Assembly (NCBI GenBank): GCA_958477305.1
Contig: CAUEFI010000009.1
Location: forward strand, 61,600 to 125,599
Length of the DNA stretch: 64,000 bases
Reading direction: 5' to 3'
From: HGM12998 sp900756495
GTDB lineage: Bacteria; Bacillota; Clostridia; Oscillospirales; Oscillospiraceae
Below, one piece after another: positions 26,161-34,197 of the stretch (positions are counted from its first letter, which is position 1; the number at the start of each line of letters is the position of its first letter). Made by a program: the position numbers and the translations under genes. The notes under the pieces are model-generated. The model ran no database searches, was not told the origin of the DNA, and was given only the letters and a program-made list of their open reading frames with translations.

Positions 26161-26202
26161 ACCCTCCGGCACGGATACTGTTAGTATCCCGTGCCGGAGG
26201 GT
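26161..26202 (-). terminator. Terminator of the histidine kinase operon
   Basis: ACCCTCCGGCACGG pairs with CCGTGCCGGAGGGT, with an inner ATACT/AGTAT pair. On the minus strand the stem is followed by TTTCCCTTTT. It lies between the kinase stop and trxB. Confidence 0.85.
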
Positions 26203-26204
26203 TT

Positions 26205-28298
26205 TCATGCGATGGGAAGAGCGGACTCGGGGAAAGAGATGGATGCTTTGAAGAGGTCGCCGTCAATATCCAGTCGGAAGATTCCACCCTGTAGCTCAGT
26301 GAGGCTGCGGGCAATGGAGAGGCCCAAACCGGACCCCTCGGAGGTGCGGGACTCGTCTCCCCGGACAAAGCGTTCCATCAGCTGTTCAGGGGGAATATTC
26401 AGGGCGTTTTGGGAGATGTTTTTGATGGAAAGCGTCACCTTCCCCTCCCAGCGCCGCAGCTCCAGGTATACCCGGGTACCTTCCAGAGCGTACTTATGGC
26501 AATTGCCCAGCAGATTGTCCAGAATGCGCCACACATGCCGGCCGTCCGCATCCACATAGAGTTCCGCCTCCGGGAGGGAGGGGAGGAGTTCCAGCCTGCG
26601 GGCGGAAAATTTCTCCTCATACTCCCCCAGAGCCTGTCGTACCAGCTGCCCCATCCCAAGCCGCTCCCTGTTCACAGTCAGAGTCCCGGTGGAGGCTTTA
26701 CTGGCCTCCACCAGATCCTCGGTAAGCTTCTTGAGCCTCTGGCTCTTGCGATCCAGCACCTCAATATACTCGGCAGCTTTCGGACTGTCGACCTCCTCCT
26801 TTTTCAGCAGATCCACATAGTTAATAATGGAGGTGAGAGGCGTTTTCAGATCGTGAGATACGTTGGTAATAAGTTCCGTTTTAAAGCGTTCGCTCTTCAT
26901 GCGCTCGTCCACGGCGGAACCAATGGCGGCGCCCAGATCGTTGAGGGCCTCGGCATGCTCTTTTAAATCACGGAACATCTTTACGGTGTCGATCTTATAG
27001 TCAGGGTTGCCCCCCACAATCTCGGCAGTACCTGTCCGGATCTTTTTCCATTGGATAGTCCAACGGCAGAGAGCCCAGAGAACGAGCCCCTGGTAGACGG
27101 GAATCAGGAAGATGGTGAGCGTGGTGAGAAAGGTGCCCAGCAGGTACAGCAGAAACAGCACGACCGTTCGGCCAGTCAAGGGCCAGGAGGCAGCTGCCCT
27201 GCCGCAGCCCCGGCCGATGGCCCTGCAGAGCATCCAGATGAAGGTGTTGGAGAAAACCGTGCGGGTCTTGATGCGGGTGGCCAGGGAGAGGATCAGCGCC
27301 AGGAGACAGCCCACGATGGCCAGGGAGATGACCGCCAGACCCACAAGGACGTCGGGCGTGAGCGCAAGGGTGGCGGCGTATGAGATGGCGTCCCCGCCGT
27401 TGAGCAGAATGGCAATGGCCAGGATCTCCAGTACGATAAGCAGATCAAGGGGAATACGGTCAAAGCCGTTGCATACGGCGGCCTCCCTGTCCCGGTGCCG
27501 GCCTGCGGCGAGGCAGAGAAAGACTAGCACCAGTACTGCGGCTATGTCCAGGACCAGGGCCAATACGGCGACGGTGGGGAGGTACTGGGCAAACTGGTTG
27601 TAATCCTGGAGCCCCTCATAGAACTCGTCCTGGACGGAAATGGGATTGGTTACGCCGAATCCCACCGCTAAGGCGGCATAGTGCCCCCGGGTATCCTGGG
27701 CGGGCTCATATGCCCAGCCACCGTCGAAGCTGAATGTCCAGCCGTACTGTCCCGCTGCTTCCCGATCGGCGTCGCTCTCCGAGTGGAAGATGAGACGTTC
27801 GCCGCTCTTCAGATTCAGACGAAGCTGGGCGCCGTCTGCTGTCTCACCGTCCCAGCTGACATCGGCGCTGTCATAACTCGGTTCGCTCAACTCCAGGGAG
27901 TCCCACAGTATCTCGTGGACCGCCTGTTCCAGCTCTGTTCCGGGAGTCAGATTGCTGTACACCAGCGTTCCAGTGGTGTTGTCCACCGCCTGGAAGCGGA
28001 AGTTGGTGTTTTCCGCCCTTAGAGTTTCGGTCAGCTCGGAGAGCCGCTGCTGCTCCAGATAGGTCAGAGAGCCGTTCCAAACCTCCTGCTGATTTTGGGT
28101 GAGGAGCTGCTCCGCCTGCCGATAGCGGCTATACATGTTGACGTAGCAGTTATTGCTGTCATAGTAGCCGTTTCCATACCAGAGGTCGTCCCACTGGGAG
28201 AGGGTAAAGAAGCTGGCCCAGAAGCCGCCGGTAATGACTACCAGGGCCAGAAGGACGGCCACAGTTTTGGCCGCAGGACTGGTGCGCAGGTTTTTCAT
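26205..28298 (-). CDS. Sensor histidine kinase with multi-pass membrane region
   Basis: A 697-residue kinase. An N-terminal membrane helix (about residues 10-32) is followed by an extracytoplasmic domain of about 200 residues. Several more helices (about 240-395) come next, then a HAMP-like linker, HisKA (ITNVSHDLKTPLTSIIN), and an ATPase domain with DNLLGNCHKYAL (N box) and GSGLGLSIARSL (G2). A seven-helix-like middle section is uncommon. The signal is unknown. It follows its response regulator by 18 bases in one operon. Confidence 0.9.
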   Translation of the reverse strand: MKNLRTSPAAKTVAVLLALVVITGGFWASFFTLSQWDDLWYGNGYYDSNNCYVNMYSRYRQAEQLLTQNQQEVWNGSLTYLEQQRLSELTETLRAENTNFRFQAVDNTTGTLVYSNLTPGTELEQAVHEILWDSLELSEPSYDSADVSWDGETADGAQLRLNLKSGERLIFHSESDADREAAGQYGWTFSFDGGWAYEPAQDTRGHYAALAVGFGVTNPISVQDEFYEGLQDYNQFAQYLPTVAVLALVLDIAAVLVLVFLCLAAGRHRDREAAVCNGFDRIPLDLLIVLEILAIAILLNGGDAISYAATLALTPDVLVGLAVISLAIVGCLLALILSLATRIKTRTVFSNTFIWMLCRAIGRGCGRAAASWPLTGRTVVLFLLYLLGTFLTTLTIFLIPVYQGLVLWALCRWTIQWKKIRTGTAEIVGGNPDYKIDTVKMFRDLKEHAEALNDLGAAIGSAVDERMKSERFKTELITNVSHDLKTPLTSIINYVDLLKKEEVDSPKAAEYIEVLDRKSQRLKKLTEDLVEASKASTGTLTVNRERLGMGQLVRQALGEYEEKFSARRLELLPSLPEAELYVDADGRHVWRILDNLLGNCHKYALEGTRVYLELRRWEGKVTLSIKNISQNALNIPPEQLMERFVRGDESRTSEGSGLGLSIARSLTELQGGIFRLDIDGDLFKASISFPESALPIA

Positions 28299-28316
28299 GG
28301 TATCACGTCTCCATGG

Positions 28317-29012
28317 TCATAGTTTCTCCATTTTGTAACCCAGGCCCCACACTACCTTGATATAGCGGGGATTAGCCGGGTCAATCTCGATCTTCTCACG
28401 CAGATGGCGGATGTGGACGGCCACCGTGTTTTCTGAGCCAAGCGAGGGATCGTTCCACACCAGCTCATAAATCTGCCCCGTGGAGTAGACACGGCCGGGA
28501 TTTTTGATTAGCAGAAGGAGAATGTTGTACTCGATGGGGGTGAGGCTGACGGCCTCCCCGTCCACTGTCACGGATTTGGCCGCGTCGTCCAGCGAGATAC
28601 CGCCGTTGACATAGACCCCTGCCGTCTCGGAGCGCTGCTGGCCGCCCAAGGTGGTATACCGGCGCAGCTGACTCTTCACCCGGGCGATAACCTCAATGGG
28701 GTTGAAGGGCTTGGTCACATAGTCGTCGGCCCCGATGTTAAGGCCCAGTACCTTGTCGCTGTCCTCACTTTTGGCTGTAAGAAGAATGATAGGTACGTTC
28801 TTGCTCTCACGCAGCTTTGCGGTGGCCCGGATCCCGTCCAGGTTGGGCATCATGACGTCCATCAGAATCAGATCCACGTCATTCTGCTCCACCATGCGGA
28901 TGGCCTCCAGCCCGTCGTAGGCGTGGAGCGTTTGATAACCCTCGCTGGTGAGATAGATGTCCAGGGCGGAGACGATGTCGCGATCATCGTCGCAGATGAG
29001 AATGCAGTACAA
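28317..29012 (-). CDS. OmpR/PhoB-family response regulator
   Basis: A 231-residue regulator. The receiver has ILICDDDRD, the phospho-acceptor in LILMDVMMPNLDG, and lysine in DDYVTKPFNP. A winged-helix domain follows, ending VAVHIRHLREKIE and VVWGLGYKMEKL. The TTG at 29012 is chosen because GAGGTG lies six bases upstream; GTG at 29021 is an alternative that would overlap that site. It is the first gene of the operon with the large kinase. Confidence 0.9.
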   Translation of the reverse strand: MYCILICDDDRDIVSALDIYLTSEGYQTLHAYDGLEAIRMVEQNDVDLILMDVMMPNLDGIRATAKLRESKNVPIILLTAKSEDSDKVLGLNIGADDYVTKPFNPIEVIARVKSQLRRYTTLGGQQRSETAGVYVNGGISLDDAAKSVTVDGEAVSLTPIEYNILLLLIKNPGRVYSTGQIYELVWNDPSLGSENTVAVHIRHLREKIEIDPANPRYIKVVWGLGYKMEKL

Positions 29013-29248
29013 CAGAATCACCTCATGTCAGATAGGATAAACGATGGGCTTTAAATCCCATGGTGGAAAAGGTTTAAAATCCGATTAAGAAAGAGCATAA
29101 AATATTTTACCTCAGAAGCCGTCTAAAAGGCAAATGAAATAAGGAGGGGGCGTTCCCATGCTCCTGAGGAGCTTTGTGAGGTGCCTTGACGGGCGTGATA
29201 CAATCGGATCAAGCGGGGCAGAATGTGCTGCGTAGGGGGAGAGTGCGG

Positions 29249-29800
29249 ATGATTGCACTGTATGGTATCCGGGGGAGAGATGGAAAGAGGGAGGCCCAAG
29301 CGCTGCTGTCCCTGGCGCTGACGGAGACCTTTGGCCTCCGTCAGACGCCGGAACAGGCCCGCCATGGCGGCGGTAAACCGTGGTTTCCCTCACGGCCCGA
29401 AATCCATTTTAACCTGAGTCACAGCGGTCCGGTAGCCGTGTGCGCCGTAGGAGACGCGCCGGTGGGAGCGGATGTGGAGGTGGTCCGCCCCCGCCGGGCA
29501 GGGCTTCCACAGAAGGTCCTCTCAGAGCGGGAGTACCGGTGGTTTTCCGGGCGTGGCGGCCGTTGGGAGGACTTCTGTGCGCTTTGGACGCTGAAAGAGG
29601 CTTTTCTGAAGTACGAGGGCACCGGCCTGAACAGACCGCCCCGCACGGTGGAGGTCCCCCTGCTGGAGCCGGGAGAGCAGAAGGCCTGCGGAGGACTTAT
29701 CTTCTGTGCATACGGTGGAGCGGACTGGCGGGCCGCCGTATGCGGCACAGAGGCACCTGCTCTGTTAATAAAGGGCCTGTCCGGTCTGGGGAAGGACTGA
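29249..29800 (+). CDS. 4'-phosphopantetheinyl transferase (Sfp type)
   Basis: A 183-residue enzyme that moves the phosphopantetheine arm of CoA onto carrier proteins. The Mg-binding motif is VGADVEVVRP and the second motif is LWTLKEAFLKYEGTGL; HFNLSHSG is the conserved upstream segment. Both match the Sfp family rather than AcpS. GGGGGAGA precedes ATG 29249. No polyketide or peptide synthetase is nearby, so the partner carrier protein is unknown. A hairpin CCGTCAGG/CCTGACGG follows the gene at 29810-29837 but lacks a T-run. Confidence 0.88.
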   Translation: MIALYGIRGRDGKREAQALLSLALTETFGLRQTPEQARHGGGKPWFPSRPEIHFNLSHSGPVAVCAVGDAPVGADVEVVRPRRAGLPQKVLSEREYRWFSGRGGRWEDFCALWTLKEAFLKYEGTGLNRPPRTVEVPLLEPGEQKACGGLIFCAYGGADWRAAVCGTEAPALLIKGLSGLGKD

Positions 29801-29900
29801 AAGGAAAGACCGTCAGGCGGCGCCCCGCCCCTGACGGCCGGCCGAGACATTGACAAGGCCGCCTGCAGATGCATAAGATGCACCGTGGAGGTGTCAAGTC

Positions 29901-30464
29901 ATGAACCCAAGACCAGATATTTATGTGGTGACGGAGCGGCAGCGTGATTTACTTTCCGCCTGTATTGAGTCCTGGCGCAGCACGACATTTTGGGTGCTTA
30001 TGTATATGCAGGGCTTTCTTTTTCGGGCGGAAAATGTGGATAACATCGGCCGGGAACTGGATACGCAGCCTGCCCGGTACGAGCTCATTTTTGCCCACTA
30101 TTATGGAGAGGCGTTCTCGTCTGTGATTCGGATGAATACGCAGACGGAGGCCGGATATTTCAGGCCCTTTTTGCTTGCCTTAAGGGCGGGAAGAGGTACG
30201 GAGGCATCGGAGATAAAGCGGCGCTGGCTTGAAGAAATCCGATATGCGGCCGCGAAATTCGGCGCTGTGAATCCCTTTTGGAGCACCGCGGTACTGGAGA
30301 CGATGCTGACGCACTATATCAGACTGGTGTGCGCTTCGGCTGAAGACGACATGCTCGGCAAGTACCAAGAGATAGGGCAGGCCTATTTGGTGCTGGATCA
30401 GCTTGCAAAGGATCTCGGCGAATATTTTGCTGTGGGAATTATCAGGCAGTTTGAAATTGATTAG
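29901..30464 (+). CDS. Conserved-looking protein of unknown function
   Basis: I do not recognise this 187-residue protein. It is predicted mostly helical and soluble, with aromatic-rich stretches (FWVLMYMQGFLFRAEN, ARYELIFAHYYGEAF). It has no signal peptide and no cysteine motif. GGAGGTG before the ATG and a clean start support a real gene. It stands alone between the phosphopantetheinyl transferase gene and the glycolipid genes. Confidence 0.6.
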   Translation: MNPRPDIYVVTERQRDLLSACIESWRSTTFWVLMYMQGFLFRAENVDNIGRELDTQPARYELIFAHYYGEAFSSVIRMNTQTEAGYFRPFLLALRAGRGTEASEIKRRWLEEIRYAAAKFGAVNPFWSTAVLETMLTHYIRLVCASAEDDMLGKYQEIGQAYLVLDQLAKDLGEYFAVGIIRQFEID

Positions 30465-30633
30465 ATGCCTGACGGCCCGGTTGGAAGAACCGCCACGGAC
30501 CGCAGCCGCTGCTGCGGCCTATCAGATGCCGCCTGTCGGGAAATCTTCATTTTTCTTAATGAGTTTTTAAGAGTTCGGGCGCAGAATTCTAAAGATCCCT
30601 CCTGTATACTGGAGACGAAAAGGAGGGAGCGCC

Positions 30634-31737
30634 GTGAACATACTCATACTCACTGGAAAATTCGGCATGGGACATTTTTCTGCGTCCCAGTCCCTGGCTC
30701 AGCAGCTGCGGGGGGCTTTCCCCGGCGCGGAGGTCGGAGTGGAGGATCTAGTGGCCTATGCCATGCCGGGACTCTCCGAAGCCATGTATAAGAGCTTTCA
30801 CCTGCTGGTTACTTACGGCAGCGGGATTTTCAACACGTTTTACAAGCTGACGGAAAATGCAAAGCCGGACGTCCGGCCTCCCTTGGAGGGCGTTTTTCTG
30901 GACAAGCTGGAGGAGCTGCTGGAGGCACGGCACCCCGATGCTGTCATCGCAACCCACCCGTTATGCGCGCAAATCTGCTCCCGATGGAAGGTGGAGACCG
31001 GAGGAGACCTGCCGCTAGTGACCTGCGTGACGGACCTGTCGGCGCACTCCGAATGGATCAATCAGGGTACCGACTGTTACCTGGTGGGAAGCCGGGAGGT
31101 ACGGGATGCTCTGTGCACCAAGGGAGTGGAGCGGAACAAAATATGCGTCACGGGGATACCGGTCCGCTCAGAGTTCCGGCATTCCGTCCGATTGTCACGG
31201 GACAATCGGGCAGACGGCGTTCGCCGTCTGCTGATTATGGGCGGAGGGCTGGGCCTCTTGCCCCGGAAGGACAAATTCTATGAAGCGCTTAACGCCCTGC
31301 CCGGCGTGGAGACGACCATTATCGCAGGGTATAACAGGCGCCTGTACGATCGCCTGGCAGGAAAGTATGAGCACGTCGAGGTGCTGGGATATACGGACCG
31401 GGTATATGAGTATATGAGCCGCTCCGATTTGATGCTCTCTAAACCGGGGGGGATTACCCTGTTTGAGACAATTTTTTCCGAGCTTCCGATTCTGGCATGG
31501 GAGCCGTTCCTGGAGCAGGAGAAGAAGAACGCCAGGTTTCTGGTGCGCGCCGGGATTGGGCGGATCGCCGCCAAGGAGGCCGGCGCCTGCCTGGAGGTCA
31601 TCCGAACTCTGATATACGATGATGACGCGCTGCGCGCTATGGCCGGCAATATGCGGCGTATGAAGGGCGCTTTGGAGCATGAGAGTCTGAGCCGGATCAT
31701 GAGCGCTGCCATTGGTGCAAGGGGGGTCTGCGCCTGA
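30634..31737 (+). CDS. MGDG-synthase/UgtP-like glycolipid glycosyltransferase
   Basis: A 367-residue GT28-family protein. The N-terminal half has LTGKFGMGHFSASQSL, the MGDG-synthase-type acceptor-binding start. The C-terminal half has the UDP-sugar-binding region (KPGGITLFETIFSELPIL). Such enzymes add sugars to diacylglycerol on the inner membrane face. AAAGGAGGG precedes the GTG start. The flippase-like gene starts within its stop codon (TGATG), so the two are coupled and probably act in one membrane-lipid step. Confidence 0.82.
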   Translation: MNILILTGKFGMGHFSASQSLAQQLRGAFPGAEVGVEDLVAYAMPGLSEAMYKSFHLLVTYGSGIFNTFYKLTENAKPDVRPPLEGVFLDKLEELLEARHPDAVIATHPLCAQICSRWKVETGGDLPLVTCVTDLSAHSEWINQGTDCYLVGSREVRDALCTKGVERNKICVTGIPVRSEFRHSVRLSRDNRADGVRRLLIMGGGLGLLPRKDKFYEALNALPGVETTIIAGYNRRLYDRLAGKYEHVEVLGYTDRVYEYMSRSDLMLSKPGGITLFETIFSELPILAWEPFLEQEKKNARFLVRAGIGRIAAKEAGACLEVIRTLIYDDDALRAMAGNMRRMKGALEHESLSRIMSAAIGARGVCA

Positions 31738-32813
31738 TGCGAAACAAGAAAAACCTGCTTGGCGGCGTACTGCTGCTGGGGCTGATGGGGGTTACTCTTT
31801 TTGTGCTGCTGCGTGAGCAGCCAATCTCCCGGCTGACCCAAGTACTGGAAGAGCTGAAGCCCGGGTGGCTGGCCGTGGGCCTGGGGCTCATGTTCCTGTT
31901 TGTGGCCAGCGAAGCCCTCTGTACACGGCAGATCCTTCCGCGTTTGGGGCACCGGACATGCATGCGCGCCTGCCTGGGCTACTCCTTTGTGGGATTTTAT
32001 TTTAGCTCCATCACACCCTCCGCCACCGGAGGGCAGCCGGCCCAAATCTACTATATGTCCAGGGACGGGGTCCCCGCCGCCCACGGGGCGCTGAATATGA
32101 TGCTTATCGCTGTGTGCTATCAGGTGGTGGTTCTCCTCTATGCGGGCGCTGTGGTGCTCTTTCGGCCGGCCCTCCTGGAGCAGATGGGAGGCGGGCTGGG
32201 GATCCTTCTCCTCTTCGGCGCCTGTGTGAATCTTGCACTCACTGCTGGGATGCTCTGCCTGATGTTTCTTCCCAACGCCGCACGGCAGCTGTGCGGATGG
32301 GTGTTGACGCTGTTGCTGAAGCTGCGTATCGTCAGGCAGGAAGAGGCCGCACGGGAAAAGCTGGAGGGGCAGCTTGCCGAATACCGCCGGGGAGCTGAGT
32401 GCTTTAAGCGGAATCCCGGCCTGGTGCTCCGGCTGTTGATGTGTACTGCCATACAGCTGACTGCGCTGTTTGCCGTCCCCTTTGCGGTGTACCGGGCCTT
32501 TGGCCTCACCGGATACGGGGCCGCTGAGCTCATCGGGACACAGGCGCTGCTGACGCTGGCGGTCTCCTCACTGCCGCTTCCGGGGGCGGTAGGAGCGTCC
32601 GAGGGGGGCTTTGTCCGGGCCTTTACCCTGTTCTTTGGGGCGGGGCTGGTTACACCCGCCGTCCTGGTTTCCAGGGGGATCAGCTTTTATGCCTTTCTTC
32701 TGATCAGCGGGGGCGTTACGCTGGCAGTTCATCTCAGCCATCGGAGGAGGGCGTCTGAGCAGGCGCCCCACCCTAAGTGTGCCGGGCGGGAAGAGGGACC
32801 TATTGCCGCCTGA
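31737..32813 (+). CDS. Flippase-like integral membrane protein (LPG synthase TM region, UPF0104)
   Basis: A 358-residue protein with about eight membrane helices. It carries the family segments PSATGGQPAQIYYM and LPLPGAVGASEGGF. This domain is the lipid-flipping part of MprF-type lysylphosphatidylglycerol synthases, without the aminoacyl transferase half. Coupling to the glycolipid glycosyltransferase suggests it handles that lipid. The direction and substrate of transport are inference. Confidence 0.82.
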   Translation: MRNKKNLLGGVLLLGLMGVTLFVLLREQPISRLTQVLEELKPGWLAVGLGLMFLFVASEALCTRQILPRLGHRTCMRACLGYSFVGFYFSSITPSATGGQPAQIYYMSRDGVPAAHGALNMMLIAVCYQVVVLLYAGAVVLFRPALLEQMGGGLGILLLFGACVNLALTAGMLCLMFLPNAARQLCGWVLTLLLKLRIVRQEEAAREKLEGQLAEYRRGAECFKRNPGLVLRLLMCTAIQLTALFAVPFAVYRAFGLTGYGAAELIGTQALLTLAVSSLPLPGAVGASEGGFVRAFTLFFGAGLVTPAVLVSRGISFYAFLLISGGVTLAVHLSHRRRASEQAPHPKCAGREEGPIAA

Positions 32814-32836
32814 GGTAAACAAAATGTAAATTGTAG

Positions 32837-32863
32837 GCGGCGGCCCCTTGTAGGGGCCGCCGC
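32837..32863 (+). terminator. Probable terminator of the glycolipid operon
   Basis: GCGGCGGCCCC (32837-32847), loop TTGTA, GGGGCCGCCGC (32853-32863), followed by TTTGAG. A TATAAT at 32876-32881 just after may be the -10 of the ROK gene, without a clear -35. Confidence 0.65.
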
Positions 32864-32912
32864 TTTGAGATACAATATAATCCTTAGGATAAAAAGGAAA
32901 TGGGGCGCTCAT

Positions 32913-33821
32913 ATGTACTATCTGGGTATCGATCTTGGGGGGACCAATATCGCGGCGGCGGCGGTGGACGAAAATGGCCGAATTCTGGGGCGCTGCTCCC
33001 GCCCCACGCCGAAAGCCGGACCTGCGGCAGTGGCCGACGATATGGCCGCAGCGGTCCGGGAGGCTGCGGCGCAAGCCGCGCTTTCTGTCGAGGGAGCGGA
33101 GGGAATTGGCCTGGGCTCCCCCGGAACGGTGGATCCGGATACGGGCGTCATCCACTACTGGTCCAATCTGGATTTCCGGAACGTGCCTATTTCCGCGCTG
33201 CTGGAGGAGCGGCTGGGACGGGGGGTCGGCTTGGAGAATGACGCCAATGCCGCCGCTCTGGGGGAGTTCGTGGCCGGGGCGGGGCGAGGGAGCGCCTCTC
33301 TGGTGGCCGTAACGCTGGGAACAGGTGTAGGGGGCGGGGCGGTGCTGGGCGGCAAGCTCTACACCGGCTTTAACCACGCGGGAATGGAGATCGGGCACTT
33401 TGTCCTGCAGCAGGGCGGCCGCCCCTGCACCTGCGGGCGGCAGGGCTGTTTTGAAGCCTACTGTTCTGCTACCGCCCTCATCAAGCGGACCAGAGAGGTC
33501 ATGGGGCTGCCTGCGGCCAACGGCCGTACTGCCTTTGAAGCGGCCGGTGCGGGCGACCCGAAGGCCAAGGCAGTGGTGGAGGAGTACATCTCCTATTTGG
33601 GCGGCGGCATTGCCAGCCTGGTGAATATTTTTCAGCCGGAGGTGCTGTGCCTGGGGGGTGGAATTGCCAATCAGGGCGAGGCCCTCCTGGCCCCGCTGAG
33701 AGAGATCTTGGATCGAGAGGACTATGCCCGCAATCAAATCCGCCGTACACGCCTGGTGCGGGCTGAACTGGGCAATGATGCAGGGATCATCGGCGCGGCA
33801 CTGCTCTCGCGCTTTCGGTAA
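32913..33821 (+). CDS. ROK-family glucokinase
   Basis: A 302-residue sugar kinase. The ATP site is LGIDLGGTNIAAA, and the catalytic aspartate lies in GLENDANAAALGEF. The ROK zinc-binding signature is CTCGRQGCFEAY. The sequence pattern fits ROK glucokinases that start glycolysis. The ATG at 32913 aligns with the family N-terminus; GGAAATGGGG lies upstream at a long distance. It converges with a small membrane-protein gene 5 bases downstream. Confidence 0.9.
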   Translation: MYYLGIDLGGTNIAAAAVDENGRILGRCSRPTPKAGPAAVADDMAAAVREAAAQAALSVEGAEGIGLGSPGTVDPDTGVIHYWSNLDFRNVPISALLEERLGRGVGLENDANAAALGEFVAGAGRGSASLVAVTLGTGVGGGAVLGGKLYTGFNHAGMEIGHFVLQQGGRPCTCGRQGCFEAYCSATALIKRTREVMGLPAANGRTAFEAAGAGDPKAKAVVEEYISYLGGGIASLVNIFQPEVLCLGGGIANQGEALLAPLREILDREDYARNQIRRTRLVRAELGNDAGIIGAALLSRFR

Positions 33822-33826
33822 GCCGC

Positions 33827-34120
33827 CTATTCACAGGCGGTGAAACCCTCTTCCTCCGGCGGACAGAATTCCGGGGGAGATTCCGGCGTCTCCTTTTTCA
33901 GCGGAAATATCACCAGGGAGAGCCCGAAGAGAATGGCCGCTGCGATGGCAATCGCCTGTATTTTGTTTTGCTCCAGCCAGGGCCCGTATTTCTCCCAGAG
34001 CGGGAGCTTTGCGGCGGAGCACAGCTTCTCACCTCCAAAGTAGATGACCAGCGCCAGTACGACACAGATGGCCAGCCGGGTTACGGTTTGCTGTTTTTCC
34101 CCCCGCTCCATGTGTTCCAT
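33827..34120 (-). CDS. Small two-helix membrane protein, function unknown
   Basis: Ninety-seven residues: a charged start, a first membrane helix (LAICVVLALVIYFGG), a short polar loop, a second helix (AIAIAAAILFGLSLVIF), and a Pro/Glu-rich tail. AAAGGAGG lies 10 bases before the ATG, which supports a real gene. I do not recognise the family. It is divergent from the P-type ATPase gene. Confidence 0.6.
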   Translation of the reverse strand: MEHMERGEKQQTVTRLAICVVLALVIYFGGEKLCSAAKLPLWEKYGPWLEQNKIQAIAIAAAILFGLSLVIFPLKKETPESPPEFCPPEEEGFTACE

Positions 34121-34197
34121 ATGCGATCGCCTCCTTTCCCTTCTAGTATAGTGAGGGAGGCGCCGGGATAGAATCGAAAGATACGAGGCGCGCTTTT